Notes under the pieces: model-generated
What the model saw: only the letters and a program-made list of their open reading frames with translations
Database searches by the model: none
Told to the model about the DNA's origin: nothing
Position numbers and translations under genes: made by a program
Origin: Lachnospiraceae bacterium
GTDB taxonomy: Bacteria > Bacillota > Clostridia > Lachnospirales > Lachnospiraceae
Assembly (NCBI GenBank): GCA_900755865.1
Contig: CAAEHZ010000516.1
Location: 1 to 11,374, forward strand
DNA length: 11,374 nucleotides
Reading direction: 5' to 3'
Shown: positions 1-7,083 of the stretch, one piece after another
Layout of the letters: every line of letters starts with the position of its first letter
Position numbering within the stretch: position 1 is the stretch's first letter

Positions 1-968
1 CCCGCCGCTGCCAAATCAAGCACCTTCGGAAGGGTTTCCACAATCTTTTTTACATCGTACCCCGCCAGTGCCAGATAGTTTTCCGCCTCTGCCGCCTCCG
101 TAGCCGAATACTTCGTGGTTGCCCCGCATTTTTTCGCCGCCTCTTCCAACAGCTTATATTCTTTGCTCCCGGCGTTAATCTGCTCCGCCGTCATTCCCAT
201 GGTTGCCGCCACAACGCTCATGGAGGCGTTAAAATCTATGGATACATCCGTTGCCGCGCTGGCTATGTTTTTTATGCCGTTCACGATGGCTTTTGCGCCG
301 TCCACAATCACATCTGCGGCAAGATTGGCTTTCAGGGCATCCCCGAAAATAGATACCTTTTCAGAGGCTTCTCCCGTTTCTTTTCCCAGACTGTTGATGG
401 ATGTTGCACAGTTATCCGTGCTTTTTTCCGCCTCTTCCATATACCGGGTGGTTTTATTCAAATCATCCTGCATATTGTTGAGCTCTGCGGAGGCATCATT
501 TAAAGCCGTTTGATAGTATTTCGCACGTTGTCCCGCCTTGTTATAGCTTTCCTCTGCCTTTTCCAGCTTCCCTTTTAAGTCCTCTATTGTCTTGGACTGC
601 TCCGCCATGGCTTCGGCATTGTCCCCGCTGCTTTCCGAAAAGGCAGCCATTTCTTTTTCTGCCTTTTCCAGCTCCTGCTTCAACGCGGCTATCTTCTCCG
701 ATGCAAGCTCCTGCTTTTTTGCAGAGCTGTTCATGGCTTCCTGATAGACATTGACCTTTTTCGTCTGGGCTTCTATCTGCTTTAACAGGATTTCATGCTT
801 TTTCGTCAACGCATCCAGCGAATTTTGATTGTTTTTAAACTCTGAATTACAGAGCTTCATTTCAGACCGCAGCTCCTGCTGGTCTGCCTTGATATTTTTC
901 AGGGCTTCCCGGTACTCTTTCTCTCCGTCCAGGACTATCTTTCCGCCAATCGTTCCCTTTGCTGCCAT
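1..968 (-). CDS. Phage tail tape measure protein, TP901 family (N-terminal part, runs off the window)
   Basis: The gene is open from its ATG to the window edge without a stop (322 complete codons). It sets tail length and is threaded through the tail tube during assembly. Residues about 20-185 are long charged heptad-like helices rich in K, E, Q and A, with only two Trp/Tyr clusters, as expected of a tape measure coiled coil. From about residue 205 an Ala/Gly-rich segment follows, and the stretch around 252-320 contains VAATMGMTAEQ, CGATTKYSATEAAEAE and YLALAGYD. These are hallmark elements of the TP901-type tape measure core domain (PhageMin_Tail). The ATG is chosen because AGGAG lies 7 bases upstream. 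The start is 9 bases past the stop of the frameshifted chaperone, the usual order in siphoviruses. The C-terminal part, and any lytic or peptidase domain, lies outside the window. Confidence 0.93.
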   Translation of the reverse strand, partial: MAAKGTIGGKIVLDGEKEYREALKNIKADQQELRSEMKLCNSEFKNNQNSLDALTKKHEILLKQIEAQTKKVNVYQEAMNSSAKKQELASEKIAALKQELEKAEKEMAAFSESSGDNAEAMAEQSKTIEDLKGKLEKAEESYNKAGQRAKYYQTALNDASAELNNMQDDLNKTTRYMEEAEKSTDNCATSINSLGKETGEASEKVSIFGDALKANLAADVIVDGAKAIVNGIKNIASAATDVSIDFNASMSVVAATMGMTAEQINAGSKEYKLLEEAAKKCGATTKYSATEAAEAENYLALAGYDVKKIVETLPKVLDLAAA

Positions 969-977
969 ATTCCTCTC

Positions 978-1603
978 CTATAACACATCCAGAGTGCTTA
1001 TCTTTTCTTCATCCTCCGCTATCTTGAACAGCCCGCGCTTCATTTTAAAATTGTGGTGCTTTTTATAGGCTTCAAATAAATCCATCCACCAGCCCATATA
1101 CTGCTGCCGGACTGTCCGATGAGTGAATCCCAGACACGTCACCCCAGTTTGATAAAGCCAGGGGAAATCAAGCAAGACCTCTTCCTCTGTCTGACCTCCT
1201 CTGGCTTTTATTTTTTTGTGGAAAAACACCTGCTGAACTCTTGCTGAAGCATGACGCACAGCTCCAGAAAAGGGACGTTGCACTCATTTAACAAAAAAGC
1301 CTCGGACACATCCTCCATGGGTCTGTTATGCTCGTCCGCTTCAATCTGCATCCCTTCAAGGACTGCTGCCGGTAAGAGCATCTTCACCGCCCTGACAGAC
1401 GGCTCCACAATATCTATCAGCGGAACCCCATCCGCGTTGTAAAGCTGCCTGCCCTCCTTGTCTTTTCGGAACCGGATTCCGAACAATTCCCGTTCAAAGG
1501 CTTTGATTCCGCCATACTGCTCCTGAATTTTTTCCAACACATTCAGGTCTATTTTAAAGGGGTAGGTTTTCCCCCCTATCATTATCCGCTTTAAATTTTC
1601 CAT
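978..1603 (-). CDS. Tail assembly chaperone GT fusion made by -1 frameshift
   Basis: This is the inferred frameshift product: 131 residues of the upstream chaperone, then 77 residues in the -1 frame, about 208 in total. The -1 frame part (978 to about 1210) has no start codon with its own ribosome binding site and sits exactly between chaperone G and the tape measure gene. The slip is expected at the run of seven A in the coding strand (complement of 1211-1217), giving a junction that reads STKK then IKARGG. The extension contains DFPWLYQTGVTCLGF, which resembles the T part of Firmicute siphovirus chaperones. In lambda the corresponding gpG and gpGT bind the tape measure protein and recruit the major tail protein, and are absent from virions. 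Frame arithmetic and heptamer are seen directly; the use of the slip is inferred. Confidence 0.82.
1208..1217 (-). other. Programmed -1 frameshift site A_AAA_AAA followed by UAA
   Basis: On the minus strand the zero frame reads ACA AAA AAA TAA. The heptamer A_AAA_AAA fits the X_XXY_YYZ rule, and a -1 slip places the ribosome in the 77-codon frame that continues to 978. The stop codon of the zero frame touches the heptamer. An AGGAGGT lies 10 bases further downstream (complement of 1194-1200). Confidence 0.82.
1208..1603 (-). CDS. Tail assembly chaperone, short form (gpG-like)
   Basis: A 131-residue protein beginning MENLKRIMIGGKTYPF, located between the major tail protein and the tape measure gene. 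This is the slot of the lambda gpG-type chaperone, which keeps the tape measure protein soluble during tail assembly. An upstream in-frame TTG would add five residues, but the ATG is preferred because GGAGAG lies 7 bases before it. The protein ends in STKK with TAA directly after the slippery A_AAA_AAA. Few residues are diagnostic; the call rests on size, position and the frameshift signal. Expression probably depends on read-through of the terminator that ends only 13 bases before the start. Confidence 0.82.
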   Translation of the reverse strand: MENLKRIMIGGKTYPFKIDLNVLEKIQEQYGGIKAFERELFGIRFRKDKEGRQLYNADGVPLIDIVEPSVRAVKMLLPAAVLEGMQIEADEHNRPMEDVSEAFLLNECNVPFLELCVMLQQEFSRCFSTKK

Positions 1604-1616
1604 GTTTTTTCTCTCC

Positions 1617-1647
1617 AAAAAGCCCCGGAGCGTTACCCTCCGGGGCT
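1617..1647 (-). terminator. Intrinsic terminator after the major tail protein gene
   Basis: On the minus strand a perfect 10-bp stem, AGCCCCGGAG with CTCCGGGGCT, encloses a 7-base loop and ends in five T (the first T pairs in the stem). It starts 5 bases past the stop of the major tail gene. The Shine-Dalgarno of the chaperone gene follows the T run at once. On the plus strand the stem is followed only by CTTTCTT, so termination is expected mainly on the gene-bearing strand. Confidence 0.85.
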
Positions 1648-1652
1648 CTTTC

Positions 1653-2453
1653 TTATGCTGTGATGAAATATTCCTCTGTCATGACTTCGGAGGTCAGGCT
1701 GCCGCTCTTATACGCCACCGCCCTTAATCCTGTTGATGTTGCAATCGTGATTGCCGACTTGTATTCTGTTCCATTCTCCTCAGAAGGGTTTGTCCCGTCT
1801 GTGGTGTACTTAATCTTTGCCCCGGAGGTAGCGCATGACAGAGTTACTGTCTGGGATGCCTCATATGTACCCCCTGCTATTGATGCAACAGGCTTTTCAC
1901 ACTGGGTCTTTACCCCCAGCTTCACCTGCAGCCACTGGTCTGCCTCTCCTTCTGTGTCATACTGGGGGGATTTTAACCGCCATTCTCCCTTTTTGTTCAC
2001 GGTTGCGGTACCGCTCAGAGAAGGATTTTTGAATACAATGGAATCTCCCTTGGTTTCAAAGGATTCCTCGCCCTCCTTCAGCTTTACCTTCGTCAAAAGA
2101 CAGGCTCTGTACTTCTTTACTCCGTCCTGCATCTCTGCCGTGATGAATCCGTATCCGATATAGCCCGCCTGGTCCTCATTACCGGAGATTTCTTCCCCTG
2201 TTTCAGACATGGTATGACCGAACGCCACTTCTGATGCCTGCCGGGGCAGTCTGTCCGTTCCAATCGTTACGGCGGCATTTTTAAATTCCGCCAGATATTC
2301 CGTCTGCTGGTTGTCTGAATATAAAGATGCCTCGTTGTAATTCGGGGTGACAGCTGTGCTCATTGCGCCCCCGCACTTAAATGCGTCAGAATAGGTATCC
2401 GTAGTCTGGTTGTACCGCGCCATCCACGGTCTTGATAATCCAAAAAATGCCAT
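1653..2453 (-). CDS. Major tail (tube) protein with C-terminal chitobiase-type Ig-like domain
   Basis: A 266-residue protein in the major tail protein position, downstream of the probable tail terminator and upstream of the chaperones. Residues about 1-184 should form the tube-building core. The N-terminal part (TPNYNEASLYSDN at 36-48, then a run ending RQASEVAFGHT) and the later YIGYGF resemble Firmicute phage major tail proteins that begin with an epitope-neutral tube fold. Residues about 186-266 form a separate domain with PVASIAGGTYEASQTVTLS and YTTDGTNPS, then a final VAYKSGSLTSEV strand pair. This matches the chitobiase/beta-hexosaminidase C-terminal (CHB_HEX_C) type of beta-sandwich. 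Such additions usually sit on the outside of the tube. The ATG has AGGAGG 8 bases upstream. The gene is followed directly by an intrinsic terminator, which would favour high expression of this abundant protein. Confidence 0.88.
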   Translation of the reverse strand: MAFFGLSRPWMARYNQTTDTYSDAFKCGGAMSTAVTPNYNEASLYSDNQQTEYLAEFKNAAVTIGTDRLPRQASEVAFGHTMSETGEEISGNEDQAGYIGYGFITAEMQDGVKKYRACLLTKVKLKEGEESFETKGDSIVFKNPSLSGTATVNKKGEWRLKSPQYDTEGEADQWLQVKLGVKTQCEKPVASIAGGTYEASQTVTLSCATSGAKIKYTTDGTNPSEENGTEYKSAITIATSTGLRAVAYKSGSLTSEVMTEEYFITA

Positions 2454-2456
2454 TTT

Positions 2457-2810
2457 TTAATCCTCCTGATTTTCCGGCAGCGTGATATTGATATTAAATA
2501 CCGTGTGCCTTTTCCTTTCCGGTGACAAAGAATCTACCCAGGACTGGATAGATTCCACACAAAATCCGAGCTTTTTCAGCTCCTTTTTTATCTTCCTTTT
2601 GTCCTTCAAATAATCCTGCCCTGGCGTGGTATAAAGAGTGACTTGCAAATACGTGATAGTCATTTTCTCCTCATTATCCGCATTCAGAGCAGACCTCTCA
2701 TCCTCATGGGTGAATGTGATGTATTTATCCTCGCTTCCATCGTATATGTCCGCCTTTACCGGGCAGCCTATGATACTCTCTAAAGAAGTGATTTTTTCGT
2801 TGATGTTCAT
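2457..2810 (-). CDS. Probable tail terminator / tail completion protein
   Basis: A 117-residue protein placed between the gp10-like protein and the major tail protein. In HK97-type phages this slot holds the tail terminator, which caps the finished tail tube and joins it to the head (lambda gpU, HK97 gp10/gp11 neighbourhood). The sequence shows a mixed alpha/beta pattern: an N-terminal helix, VKADIYDG, a strand YITFTHEDE, another strand TYLQVTLYTTPG, a Lys-rich helix KDKRKIKKELKKLGF and a last strand HTVFNINITLPE. This order agrees with the small alpha/beta fold of tail terminators, but no family motif is certain. Its ATG overlaps the upstream stop as ATGA, so translation is probably coupled. 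The stop lies within the ribosome binding region of the major tail gene. Confidence 0.65.
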   Translation of the reverse strand: MNINEKITSLESIIGCPVKADIYDGSEDKYITFTHEDERSALNADNEEKMTITYLQVTLYTTPGQDYLKDKRKIKKELKKLGFCVESIQSWVDSLSPERKRHTVFNINITLPENQED

Positions 2811-3265
2811 TTTGCCTCCACTTTTTTGTTATAAAGTGCCTGCATCACGTTTGTGACGCTCTCCTCTGCATCGTTCTTTGCTCTTTGCAGCCATGGACGC
2901 GGCGCCTGCCTCCCGTCTATCCCGTATTCCTTCCAGATTGCTTTCAGGATATTGGACACGGGATATTTCCGGGTTGTCCGCTGCCCGCTTCCATTCTTCG
3001 CCGTATAGGTATGTTTGGAATTTCCACTTGGCCCTATATGAACAAGCCATGCGCCATTTTTGCACTTCTTAGGCTTTCTTGCCTTGACGGATGCCACCAT
3101 CTCGGATTCCCCTTCGTGCAGGATGCTGCTTTTCATGGATTTCTGAATGGCATTTTTGTAAATCGGCGCTGCCTCTTCCAGCATCTCTTCCGCCAGTTCA
3201 TCAAAATCCGTGTCCAGCAGGCTTTTCATAAAATCCTCCGGGAAATCAAAATCAAAATCCGCCAT
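2807..3265 (-). CDS. HK97 gp10-like tail/neck component
   Basis: A 152-residue protein starting MADFDFDFPEDF. The open frame extends 28 codons further upstream, but that part overlaps the head-closure gene heavily and has no binding site, whereas this ATG has AGGAGG 6 bases upstream. It overlaps the preceding gene by 14 bases. The N-terminal half is an acidic helix (DELAEEMLEEAAPIYKNAI). The middle carries VASVKARKPKKCKNG, and the C-terminal half contains KYPVSNILKAIWKEYG followed by RPWLQRA and a last helix. The combination of basic central segment, EYG, and the RPWL/RPFL-type motif before the terminal helix is characteristic of the HK97 gp10 family (Phage_HK97_gp10), which acts at the head-tail joint or tail end. 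Gene order supports the call. Confidence 0.82.
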   Translation of the reverse strand: MADFDFDFPEDFMKSLLDTDFDELAEEMLEEAAPIYKNAIQKSMKSSILHEGESEMVASVKARKPKKCKNGAWLVHIGPSGNSKHTYTAKNGSGQRTTRKYPVSNILKAIWKEYGIDGRQAPRPWLQRAKNDAEESVTNVMQALYNKKVEAK

Positions 3266-3596
3266 TTTCTTCCTCCTGAAGGTACAGCTCCATCTGCGTC
3301 CCGTTTTTCGGCGCAAAGGTTCGGATGATGCGGTAGGTTTCTCCCTCATGTATTACCAGAGATGGCTTCTTTTTTGCCCCGGCAATCTCCTTTGTGGCAA
3401 ATTCAAAGTCCCCTTTATCTACCAACATCATTTTGGCTACCTTAATCCCCGCCCTCGCGGCTGCGTAGAACTCTGCCCGACTGATGCTCCCTTCTTCTGC
3501 AAAAACCTCTGTGCAATGCAGCGTCTTTTCTCCGTCAAATCCGTTTTTATCCGGCTTCTGCTCCACCACAATCAGAGAAATGTCCTCACTCCTCAT
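3252..3596 (-). CDS. Phage head closure / head-tail adaptor protein
   Basis: A 114-residue protein in the head-closure position (SPP1 gp16 / HK97-type adaptor), where it would seal the connector after packaging and form the docking surface for the tail. The frame has two ATGs six bases apart. The downstream one (MRSEDISLIV) is preferred because AAGGGGG lies 6 bases before it and would be too close to the first. The body shows EVFAEEGSISRAEFYAAARAGIKV then KPSLVIHEGETYRIIRTF and a final MELYLQEEE strand. The pattern of early EV.A...SI.R.E...A...G followed by Y.I.......ME.Y is typical of this family in Clostridia prophages. It overlaps the connector gene by 11 bases at its start and the gp10-like gene by 14 at its end. 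Confidence 0.8.
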   Translation of the reverse strand: MRSEDISLIVVEQKPDKNGFDGEKTLHCTEVFAEEGSISRAEFYAAARAGIKVAKMMLVDKGDFEFATKEIAGAKKKPSLVIHEGETYRIIRTFAPKNGTQMELYLQEEENGGF

Positions 3597-3864
3597 TTCC
3601 ATCCCCCTTGTACAGCCCGCAAAGGCTCATGCTGTCCCGCAGCTCCTTATAGGCTTTCTCGTAGCGGTCAGCCTGTCCCATGTAATCGAATTTCCATTTA
3701 CAATACAATTCACAGGCGGTATCCAGCAGGGGAGAATCCTTGTTTTTATTGACGCCCGCCATCTGTAAGTCCAACAGGCAGGCGTCAACCGCCCTTTTAA
3801 TCTCCGGGTCTAACTTGGAGTGCTTGATTGTCATGGATTGCCGGAGCTCTTCCACCGTAATCAT
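3586..3864 (-). CDS. gp6-like head-tail connector protein
   Basis: A 92-residue, mostly helical protein immediately after the major capsid gene, starting MITVEELRQSM. It has the layout of the HK97 gp6 / phage_connect family: an N-terminal helix, LDPEIKRAVDACLLDLQMAG, then SPLLDTACELYCKWKFDYMGQADRYEKAYKELRDSM. In related proteins the helix ending in FD..G...R....Y..L... is the signature part, and it is present here. Such proteins form a ring under the portal and link it to the closure protein. The ATG has GGAGGG 6 bases upstream and lies 18 bases past the capsid stop. Length is usual for the family. Confidence 0.84.
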   Translation of the reverse strand: MITVEELRQSMTIKHSKLDPEIKRAVDACLLDLQMAGVNKNKDSPLLDTACELYCKWKFDYMGQADRYEKAYKELRDSMSLCGLYKGDGNEE

Positions 3865-3882
3865 CCTGTGCCCTCCGTGTGC

Positions 3883-5133
3883 TTACTTCGCTGCTTTCTG
3901 TCCACTCTCAACGCTCTTTGCGGTGCCCTCCTTCAAAAGCGCGTGCGCCTTTGTGGTGAGGACGTTTCCGTCCATGATGGCATAGCCGCAATAATCGGTC
4001 TTTCTTTCCTTCACATGGTCTTCCGGCATCACCGTCATCTCCTTGTTGATGTTCAGGTGATACCCCTCCTTTGTGTTGGAGAGCAGGATTTCTCCGTCCT
4101 TCATGGAATCATCCTCTGCAACAGGCATCCCCAGTACGCGGTAAGCTCCACCAGATACAGGGTCCGGTACAAACAGCGATCTGCCGTTTCCGTCCACCAT
4201 GGCAGCAATCTTATTCCAAATCGTGGTAGAATTTGCATATACCTTCAGGCCCGCGCCGTAGCCGGATTTCACCTTTGACCTCGCAAGCAGAAGCTGCGCG
4301 TAGGTAGGAAGCCCGCCGTTTTCATATTCCACCACCTGAGGTGTAGCATCCTCCGCAAGCAGTGCTGTCACCGTTCCCATGGGCTCCGGCTTTCCGCTGG
4401 AAGCGCTTGCCCCTCCTCCATGTGTGACGCCGTATCCTGCGCCTGCTCCCATCTTCTTTGCCATCTTTCTCTGGATATAGGGGATGAAGTCCTCAATCGC
4501 CATTTCCTTCAGTTTCCAGCTCACGGTGATATCTCTTGACAGTTCGCATCCACTTAAAGTGAACTCCTTGAAGGTTTCTTTTCCATCTTCCGTGGTGGTT
4601 GCCTCGTCATACCACTTCGCTTCAGAAGAGATATCCTCCTGAATTATGGTTAAAACCCCATTGACATAGGTTTTTGCAACGTCCCCAAAATAGGGATACA
4701 TTTCACCGGCAAGCTCCCAGATGCCCTTCGATACGGTTTTAGGGATGACAACGGCGGGATTCTCCGTCGTATGCGTATACGCCTCATTCACCAGCGCATA
4801 GGTTTTTGCCTCCTCATTGGTGAGCGTCTTTCCCAACATCACCTTCGCCCAGGCATTCTTGTAAGCATCAGATGCCCAGGCATCGGCTGCCGGGGTTCCT
4901 TCCCCACCTTTGCCATCAAAAGAATCATCCATCTTTCCGGGATATGCAGGCTTCGGGTCCGTGTTCAACGCTTTGAAATTCGCCTGCGCCTGTGCGATGG
5001 CATCCCACTGCTCGTCCAACGCCTTGACCTCCTCCATCTTTGCCTCCGCTTCCGCTGCCTTTCCGGCATTGATAAGCTCCTGCGCCTCATTCATCAAGGC
5101 TGCTCTTTTTGCTTCGTAGTCCTTTTTCTTCAT
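3883..5133 (-). CDS. Major capsid protein, HK97 fold
   Basis: A 416-residue capsid protein. Residues about 1-60 form a charged Ala/Glu/Lys-rich coiled coil (EAKRAALMNEAQELINAGK and following), which matches the delta or built-in scaffold domain of HK97 gp5. Residues about 60-115 are a flexible linker, the likely region of proteolysis. The mature domain then begins near TENPAVVIPKTVSKGIWEL (123-141), a typical start of the HK97 fold, with GYGAGLKVYANSTTIW (291-306) and GGAYRVLGMPV (328-338) in the A-domain half, and YCGYAIMDGNVL near the end. A Gly/Ser-rich stretch at 229-247 is probably a surface loop. The start follows AAGGAG by 8 bases and overlaps the protease stop as ATGA. With the protease just upstream, self-scaffolding and cleavage are expected; no separate scaffold gene is seen. 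Confidence 0.94.
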   Translation of the reverse strand: MKKKDYEAKRAALMNEAQELINAGKAAEAEAKMEEVKALDEQWDAIAQAQANFKALNTDPKPAYPGKMDDSFDGKGGEGTPAADAWASDAYKNAWAKVMLGKTLTNEEAKTYALVNEAYTHTTENPAVVIPKTVSKGIWELAGEMYPYFGDVAKTYVNGVLTIIQEDISSEAKWYDEATTTEDGKETFKEFTLSGCELSRDITVSWKLKEMAIEDFIPYIQRKMAKKMGAGAGYGVTHGGGASASSGKPEPMGTVTALLAEDATPQVVEYENGGLPTYAQLLLARSKVKSGYGAGLKVYANSTTIWNKIAAMVDGNGRSLFVPDPVSGGAYRVLGMPVAEDDSMKDGEILLSNTKEGYHLNINKEMTVMPEDHVKERKTDYCGYAIMDGNVLTTKAHALLKEGTAKSVESGQKAAK

Positions 5134-5831
5134 GCTCTTTCTCCTTTTAACTTTAAAAAATTTAATTTGAGTTGCATTAAAAAAGCAGAATCATCCGGAC
5201 TGGATTCTTCTGCTCCTTTTAACATATTTTTGACTTTTTCCATCTGCTCCCTGCCCGGGAGCGAAAACAGCGGCCCCGCCACTAGTGGGATTTCCTCATG
5301 ACTTTTTTCAAACATAATTCCGTCAATCAATCCCTTTTCTTTTGCCTGTTCAGCCGTCAGCCATGTTTCAGCCTCCATCATTTGTAAGACTTCCTCCTCT
5401 GACATACCCGTCTTCTGAACATACGCGGTACAGAGCGCCTTGTCTGCTGTTCTTAATACCTCCGCCATGTGTTCCATGTCGGAATGATTCCCGCTCACGC
5501 CTGATGATACGCAATGTACCATCATCAGCGCTGTGGGGGACATTTCACAATGTGCCGCCATGGCTGCGATGGATGCAGCGCTGCAAGCCTCCCCTGTGAT
5601 GTAAATTTTTACACTGTCCGCCCTTGACCGCAGGAGCGTGTAGATTTCAGAGCCCACATCAATCACGCCTCCCGGTGAATTGATGTATACCTCAATCTCA
5701 TCCCCTGCTAAAACGGCATCCAGTACCTTCTGTACATCCGCCGGACAGGTGCTGTCCTCGCCAAAATAGTCATAATACCACTTGTAATCATTCGGAATCA
5801 TCACCCCGCGAATGTTTATTCTGTGTACCAT
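5130..5831 (-). CDS. ClpP-like prohead protease (S14 family)
   Basis: A 233-residue protein with the ClpP/crotonase fold used by many siphoviruses as prohead maturation protease. Visible features are YINSPGGVIDVGSEIY (49-64), the nucleophile region GEACSAASIAAMAA with Ser84, and the histidine region MMVHCVSSGVSGN with His106. A C-terminal TWLTAEQAKEKGLIDG (156-171) matches the end of the catalytic domain. The acidic third catalytic residue should lie just before TWLTA, where Glu153 occupies a place that is often Asp in relatives; this assignment is uncertain. The last 50 residues are a charged tail. It would cleave the N-terminal delta domain of the capsid protein encoded next. The ATG follows AAGGAG by 5 bases and lies inside the portal gene (44-base overlap). 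Confidence 0.92.
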   Translation of the reverse strand: MVHRINIRGVMIPNDYKWYYDYFGEDSTCPADVQKVLDAVLAGDEIEVYINSPGGVIDVGSEIYTLLRSRADSVKIYITGEACSAASIAAMAAHCEMSPTALMMVHCVSSGVSGNHSDMEHMAEVLRTADKALCTAYVQKTGMSEEEVLQMMEAETWLTAEQAKEKGLIDGIMFEKSHEEIPLVAGPLFSLPGREQMEKVKNMLKGAEESSPDDSAFLMQLKLNFLKLKGERA

Positions 5832-7074
5832 CCTTTCTCCTTCCTGCTGCCTCCAGCATTTTTATCATCAAATCAGACAGCTCTTTGTAGTTTTCCCCAT
5901 TCATTTGCCCCAGCGTCTGCTGAATCAGATTCACAACCTGTGTATCCAGCCTCCTGATAGGCTTATCCCCTCCTTCAATCGGCGCCATGTTCATAGTTTC
6001 CCGCCACTCATTCGGCGTCATGGCTCCCCTGTCCACCATGGACACAAAAGAGAGCTTTGTCCTTAAGCTGGCGCACTGAAGGTTGTTCGCCGCAAATACA
6101 ATTCTGTTCCCCTTCGCCCGCTCTCTTCTGTTAAAAAGCCTTACAGAGTAGACCTCTCCAAGCTGAATGGCAAGAGGCTCTATTTCCGCCTCAAAATAGG
6201 CGTTCCACTCATCCTCCGTCCACTTGGACTGTACGATTTTTTCATTGGTGTTGAAAAAGGAACGAATCCGGTTGATTGTTTCTTGCATCTGCAGGGCGTT
6301 TGGAACATAATCCTTTGGCTCTATCCGCTCCGCCTTAACCTTTGCATCAATCCCTGCTGCCCCAAATGTGTCACTTTCAATGTTTAGGTAATTATCCACA
6401 AAAGCCTTTACATTCTCTTTCACGTCCTCCGGACGCAGTGAATTAGTGAAGCTCAACAGCCAGCGTATGATTCCACTGTTTTTAATCGCCTTAATAATTC
6501 CCTGGTCGATTGTCCCGATAACCTCCATCATGGTGGACAGTGCCTTTGCCGGGCTTTCTCCGAAAATGTCGTTTTCGTTAAAATCCTGCCTCAGGTGAAT
6601 TATCTGGCTGTATGGAAAAATACTGCTTTTCCCGTTCCTGTACTGGAATTTCAAATACAATTCCTCGTTGATATACTGTGTTTCGCACATCACACAGGGG
6701 ATTGGATATAGCTGCATGGGCTTTCCGTTCTCATCCGGTATTATCAGAATAAAAGCATTGTTATTCAGGCAGAGCTGGGTAGTCGCCTTCTCCTGAAGCT
6801 GCTGCCCGGTCATATAAGGGTTTGGTTCGGACAGCAAAAACCGGATGCTTGCATCCGGATTCACTTCCACGCCCTTCTCCCCCGTTCTAATCTGCTTCGC
6901 CACCAGCTTTCCCGCAGCTTTCACCTTCGGACGGATGCAGCTCCGTATGATATCGCTGTCATACAGTCTGCCGTCCCAAGCGTAGTAATGCTCCCCCCAG
7001 GTCGTTACCATCTTCAAAATCTCTCTGTCTGCCTTTTCGTTTTTTGTAGGCTCCCTTTTTCTGAATAATCCCAT
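5788..7074 (-). CDS. Portal protein, HK97 family
   Basis: A 428-residue portal protein. Twelve copies form the ring at one capsid vertex through which DNA enters and leaves. Family features include DSDIIRSCIRPKVKAAGKLV near residue 39-58, SEPNPYMTG (82-90), LCLNNNAFILI (101-111), PYSQIIHLRQDFN (154-166), the clip/stem helices around 180-310, and the closing MTPNEWRE with MNMAPIEGGDKPIRRLD (352-377). The tail after residue 400 is Lys/Glu-rich and variable, as usual. The start MGLFRKRE is a common portal beginning and has GGAGA about 6 bases upstream, 9 bases past the large terminase stop. The 3' end overlaps the protease gene by 44 bases in another frame, suggesting translational coupling. Confidence 0.95.
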   Translation of the reverse strand: MGLFRKREPTKNEKADREILKMVTTWGEHYYAWDGRLYDSDIIRSCIRPKVKAAGKLVAKQIRTGEKGVEVNPDASIRFLLSEPNPYMTGQQLQEKATTQLCLNNNAFILIIPDENGKPMQLYPIPCVMCETQYINEELYLKFQYRNGKSSIFPYSQIIHLRQDFNENDIFGESPAKALSTMMEVIGTIDQGIIKAIKNSGIIRWLLSFTNSLRPEDVKENVKAFVDNYLNIESDTFGAAGIDAKVKAERIEPKDYVPNALQMQETINRIRSFFNTNEKIVQSKWTEDEWNAYFEAEIEPLAIQLGEVYSVRLFNRRERAKGNRIVFAANNLQCASLRTKLSFVSMVDRGAMTPNEWRETMNMAPIEGGDKPIRRLDTQVVNLIQQTLGQMNGENYKELSDLMIKMLEAAGRRKDGTQNKHSRGDDSE

Positions 7075-7083
7075 CGCTTTCTC

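Noticed and set aside
115..513. Plus-strand open frame of 132 codons, and similar plus-strand frames across the window
   Set aside because: It lies opposite the tape measure gene, has no ribosome binding site and reads as low-complexity Ser/Ala/Phe. The other plus-strand frames likewise mirror real minus-strand genes.
3266..3349. Upstream extension of the gp10-like gene (28 codons)
   Set aside because: It overlaps the head-closure gene, is Arg-rich out-of-frame sequence, and the inner ATG has a much better Shine-Dalgarno.
5330..5385. Protease with a missing catalytic acid (Glu153 instead of Asp)
   Set aside because: The alignment of the third catalytic residue is uncertain without structural comparison, and Ser84 and His106 are clear; not enough to claim inactivity.
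5788..5831. Possible frameshift fusion of portal and protease
   Set aside because: The overlap is 44 bases, but the protease has its own ATG and AAGGAG, and no slippery heptamer is seen. Ordinary overlapping genes explain it.
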